From the NCBI RefSeq assembly GCF_011082085.1, contig NZ_CP041063.1:1426001-1490000 (forward strand): 64,000 bases of DNA, read 5' to 3'. Source of the DNA: Bacillus sp. Cs-700 (GTDB lineage: Bacteria; Bacillota; Bacilli; Bacillales; Guptibacillaceae). Numbering within the stretch: the stretch's first letter is position 1; each line of letters begins with the position of its first letter. The position numbers were made by a program, and so were the translations under genes. Below are positions 62,857-64,000 of this stretch, piece by piece. The notes under the pieces were generated by a model, which made no database searches, was not told the origin of the DNA, and saw nothing but the letters and a program-made list of their open reading frames with translations.

Positions 62857-63186
62857 TAGAAATTGCTTTGCAGCATCGGTCAAAGAAGTATAAGTAATTC
62901 TCCAATGGGAGTCATTCCAAACCACTTCGTCTCCATTAAATACAAGCGCTTGAGGTGACTGATGCTTCACTCCGAACGTATCCGCAATTTCCGTCGATAA
63001 TGGGCGTGATTCTTGCACATTTAAATAGTATACTTCTTCCGCCACGTCCTCAGCGAACTTTTCAAATTCTTCAAATGCTTGAGCACTTATAGGACAAGTC
63101 GTACTATTTTTAAATACTATAAATTGTGAACGATCCTCTTTAACCCGCTTAAAATCATCAGATGTTGTTAGTTTTGTAATTGCCAT
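62851..63186 (-). CDS. brxC: Bacilliredoxin-type thiol protein YtxJ (BrxC)
   Basis: The protein of about 111 residues has a thioredoxin fold with a single catalytic cysteine (Cys31) in TTCPISAQ. It is the monothiol bacilliredoxin BrxC, which removes bacillithiol from oxidised proteins. The start is the ATG at 63186, behind GAAAGGAGAG; an upstream frame adds six codons. It has no resolving cysteine. YtxJ, YtxH and YtxG are a known group in Bacillus under sigma-B and sigma-H. Confidence 0.9.
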   Translation of the reverse strand: MAITKLTTSDDFKRVKEDRSQFIVFKNSTTCPISAQAFEEFEKFAEDVAEEVYYLNVQESRPLSTEIADTFGVKHQSPQALVFNGDEVVWNDSHWRITYTSLTDAAKQFLK

Positions 63187-63240
63187 TAAACTCTCTCCTT
63201 TCAAATAGATATAGTTACATTATAAAGAATTCGTTACAAA

Positions 63241-63277
63241 ATGAAAAAGAAGAAGCTTAGTGCTTCTTCTTTTTCAT
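63241..63277 (-). terminator. Terminator downstream of ytxH
   Basis: ATGAAAAAGAAGAAGC and GCTTCTTCTTTTTCAT are 16-base perfect arms with a five-base loop. It separates ytxH from ytxJ. Confidence 0.8.
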
Positions 63278-63291
63278 TTTGTTATTTTCAC

Positions 63292-63708
63292 TTATGGCTT
63301 CGTAGGATTTTCCATTGAAGCTGGTTCTTCTTCAGAAAAGTGATCATTAAGATCCTGCTGGAAGCTCTCTACATCTGCATCTGCCTGTGTATGAAGTGCT
63401 TCGTTTTCTTCAGATTCAAGATTACGATCTTTAATCTTTGAAACGATGTTATTTGACTGATCAGAAACCTGCTTGTAAATCGTTGAAGATTTCTCTTTAG
63501 CGCGATTAGCAAAGTCTGTGCTACGCTCTACTGCAGAGTCACGGAATTGTGACGTTTTTTCTTTAACTGCTCCTGCTTGTTGGTTAAGATCACTTCTAAG
63601 CTCTTTACCAGATTTAGGCGCTGAAAGTAGTGCTGCAGCAGCCCCTACAATTCCACCGATTAGTGAACCAATGATAAAATCTTTTGTGTTAATGTTGTTG
63701 TCAGACAT
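63292..63708 (-). CDS. ytxH: YtxH domain stress protein
   Basis: The 138-residue protein begins with a short hydrophobic glycine-rich segment (FIIGSLIGGIVGAAAALLSAP) and the YtxH motif KSGKELRSDLN. The rest is helical and charged, and the C-terminal 40 residues are acidic. It is associated with general stress response in B. subtilis. GGAGGTAATTT precedes the ATG. It follows ytxG with 12 bases between. Confidence 0.9.
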   Translation of the reverse strand: MSDNNINTKDFIIGSLIGGIVGAAAALLSAPKSGKELRSDLNQQAGAVKEKTSQFRDSAVERSTDFANRAKEKSSTIYKQVSDQSNNIVSKIKDRNLESEENEALHTQADADVESFQQDLNDHFSEEEPASMENPTKP

Positions 63709-63720
63709 TTAAATTACCTC

Positions 63721-64000
63721 CTATGATTTTGAATCAACATATTGATCAGTTGCTTTCTTTTTCACTTGCCATTTTTGCCAAATTTGCATAGCAGCATTTC
63801 CCCACTGAACCACTTTTGTAACCTGCTCAGATTGGCGTTCTGCTTCATCAGTAACTTTACCGGTAATATTTTTTAAAGAATGATTCATTTTTCCAAGTGA
63901 TGTTCCAACTTCTTTCACTTGCACAAAGACCGTGTCCAGAGCTTCAGATTTACCCTGAATATCCTCTGCAAGTAAATTTGTCTTATGTAGCAGTGCTGTG
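63721..64000 (-). CDS. ytxG: DUF948 protein YtxG, 3' part
   Basis: The gene enters from beyond the right edge; only the last 92 codons are here. The visible part is a long helix (LLAEDIQGKSEALDTVF, SLGKMNHSLKNITGKV) ending in WGNAAMQIWQKWQVKKKATDQ. This matches DUF948 proteins such as YtxG, which has an N-terminal transmembrane helix outside the window. It is followed by ytxH, as in B. subtilis. An internal GTG near 63924 is not a real start. Confidence 0.85.
   Translation of the reverse strand, partial: TALLHKTNLLAEDIQGKSEALDTVFVQVKEVGTSLGKMNHSLKNITGKVTDEAERQSEQVTKVVQWGNAAMQIWQKWQVKKKATDQYVDSKS

Overview
The window is a stretch of chromosome from an endospore-forming Bacillaceae bacterium. 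The gene order follows the Bacillus subtilis ytvI–fxsA–pyk–pfkA–accDA … ccpA–aroA–ytxJHG arm almost gene for gene. The spore genes (sspA, ytrH, ytrI, ytfJ/GerW), refZ, ezrA, a bacilliredoxin, a tyrS T-box and an rpsD leader all point to Bacilli. Species cannot be fixed from sequence alone. The differences from B. subtilis fit a member of the wider alkaliphilic or marine Bacillaceae. I saw no phage, integrase, transposase, CRISPR array, rRNA or tRNA.

Layout. 1-2.5 kb: the 3' end of ytvI, a MarR–nitroreductase–monooxygenase cassette and fxsA. 2.6-13 kb: central carbon and lipid block on the minus strand (pyk, pfkA, accA, accD, a FadR-like regulator, malic enzyme, dnaE). 13-18.2 kb: ytrH, ytrI, a small gene, nrnA, ytpI, ytoI, a small membrane protein and ytkL. 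18.3-22.6 kb: a compact six-gene operon with a membrane spermidine-synthase-like protein, a DUF350 membrane protein, a DUF4247 lipoprotein, PspA, a DUF4178 protein and an unrecognised protein. 22.7-28.5 kb: ald, a repeat element with a target-site duplication, two crcB genes, a secreted protein, an NCS1 permease, moaB and an EcsC protein. 28.6-40.5 kb: ackA, ytxK, tpx, ytfJ, ytfI, yteJ, sppA, nadK, ytcJ, a MurG-like glycosyltransferase, an acyl-CoA ligase and sspA. 40.5-50 kb: thiI with its cysteine desulfurase, brnQ, ezrA, hisJ, refZ, ytsP and megL. 50-64 kb: rpsD, tyrS with a T-box, a class A penicillin-binding protein, acsA facing acuABC, ccpA, aroA, ytxJ/brxC, ytxH and partial ytxG.

How the genes work together. 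Glycolysis (pfkA, pyk), overflow to acetate (ackA), acetate recovery (acsA with its modifiers acuA and acuC), malate to pyruvate (malic enzyme) and malonyl-CoA supply (accDA) sit near the carbon regulator ccpA. Cre-like sites are visible upstream of ackA and between acsA and acuA. A second theme is envelope and division: PspA operon, sppA, ezrA, refZ, the PBP and the MurG-like enzyme. A third is redox and sulfur: tpx, ytsP, brxC, thiI, desulfurase and megL.

The most interesting locus is the PspA/DUF350/DUF4178/DUF4247/aminopropyltransferase operon. It resembles phage-shock partner clusters known from other phyla, but its biochemistry is not established. Other points worth a look are a 221-bp inverted-repeat element flanked by 10-bp direct repeats, twin palindromes at the MarR cassette, a perfect palindrome upstream of the FadR-like gene, and the absence of motPS next to ccpA.
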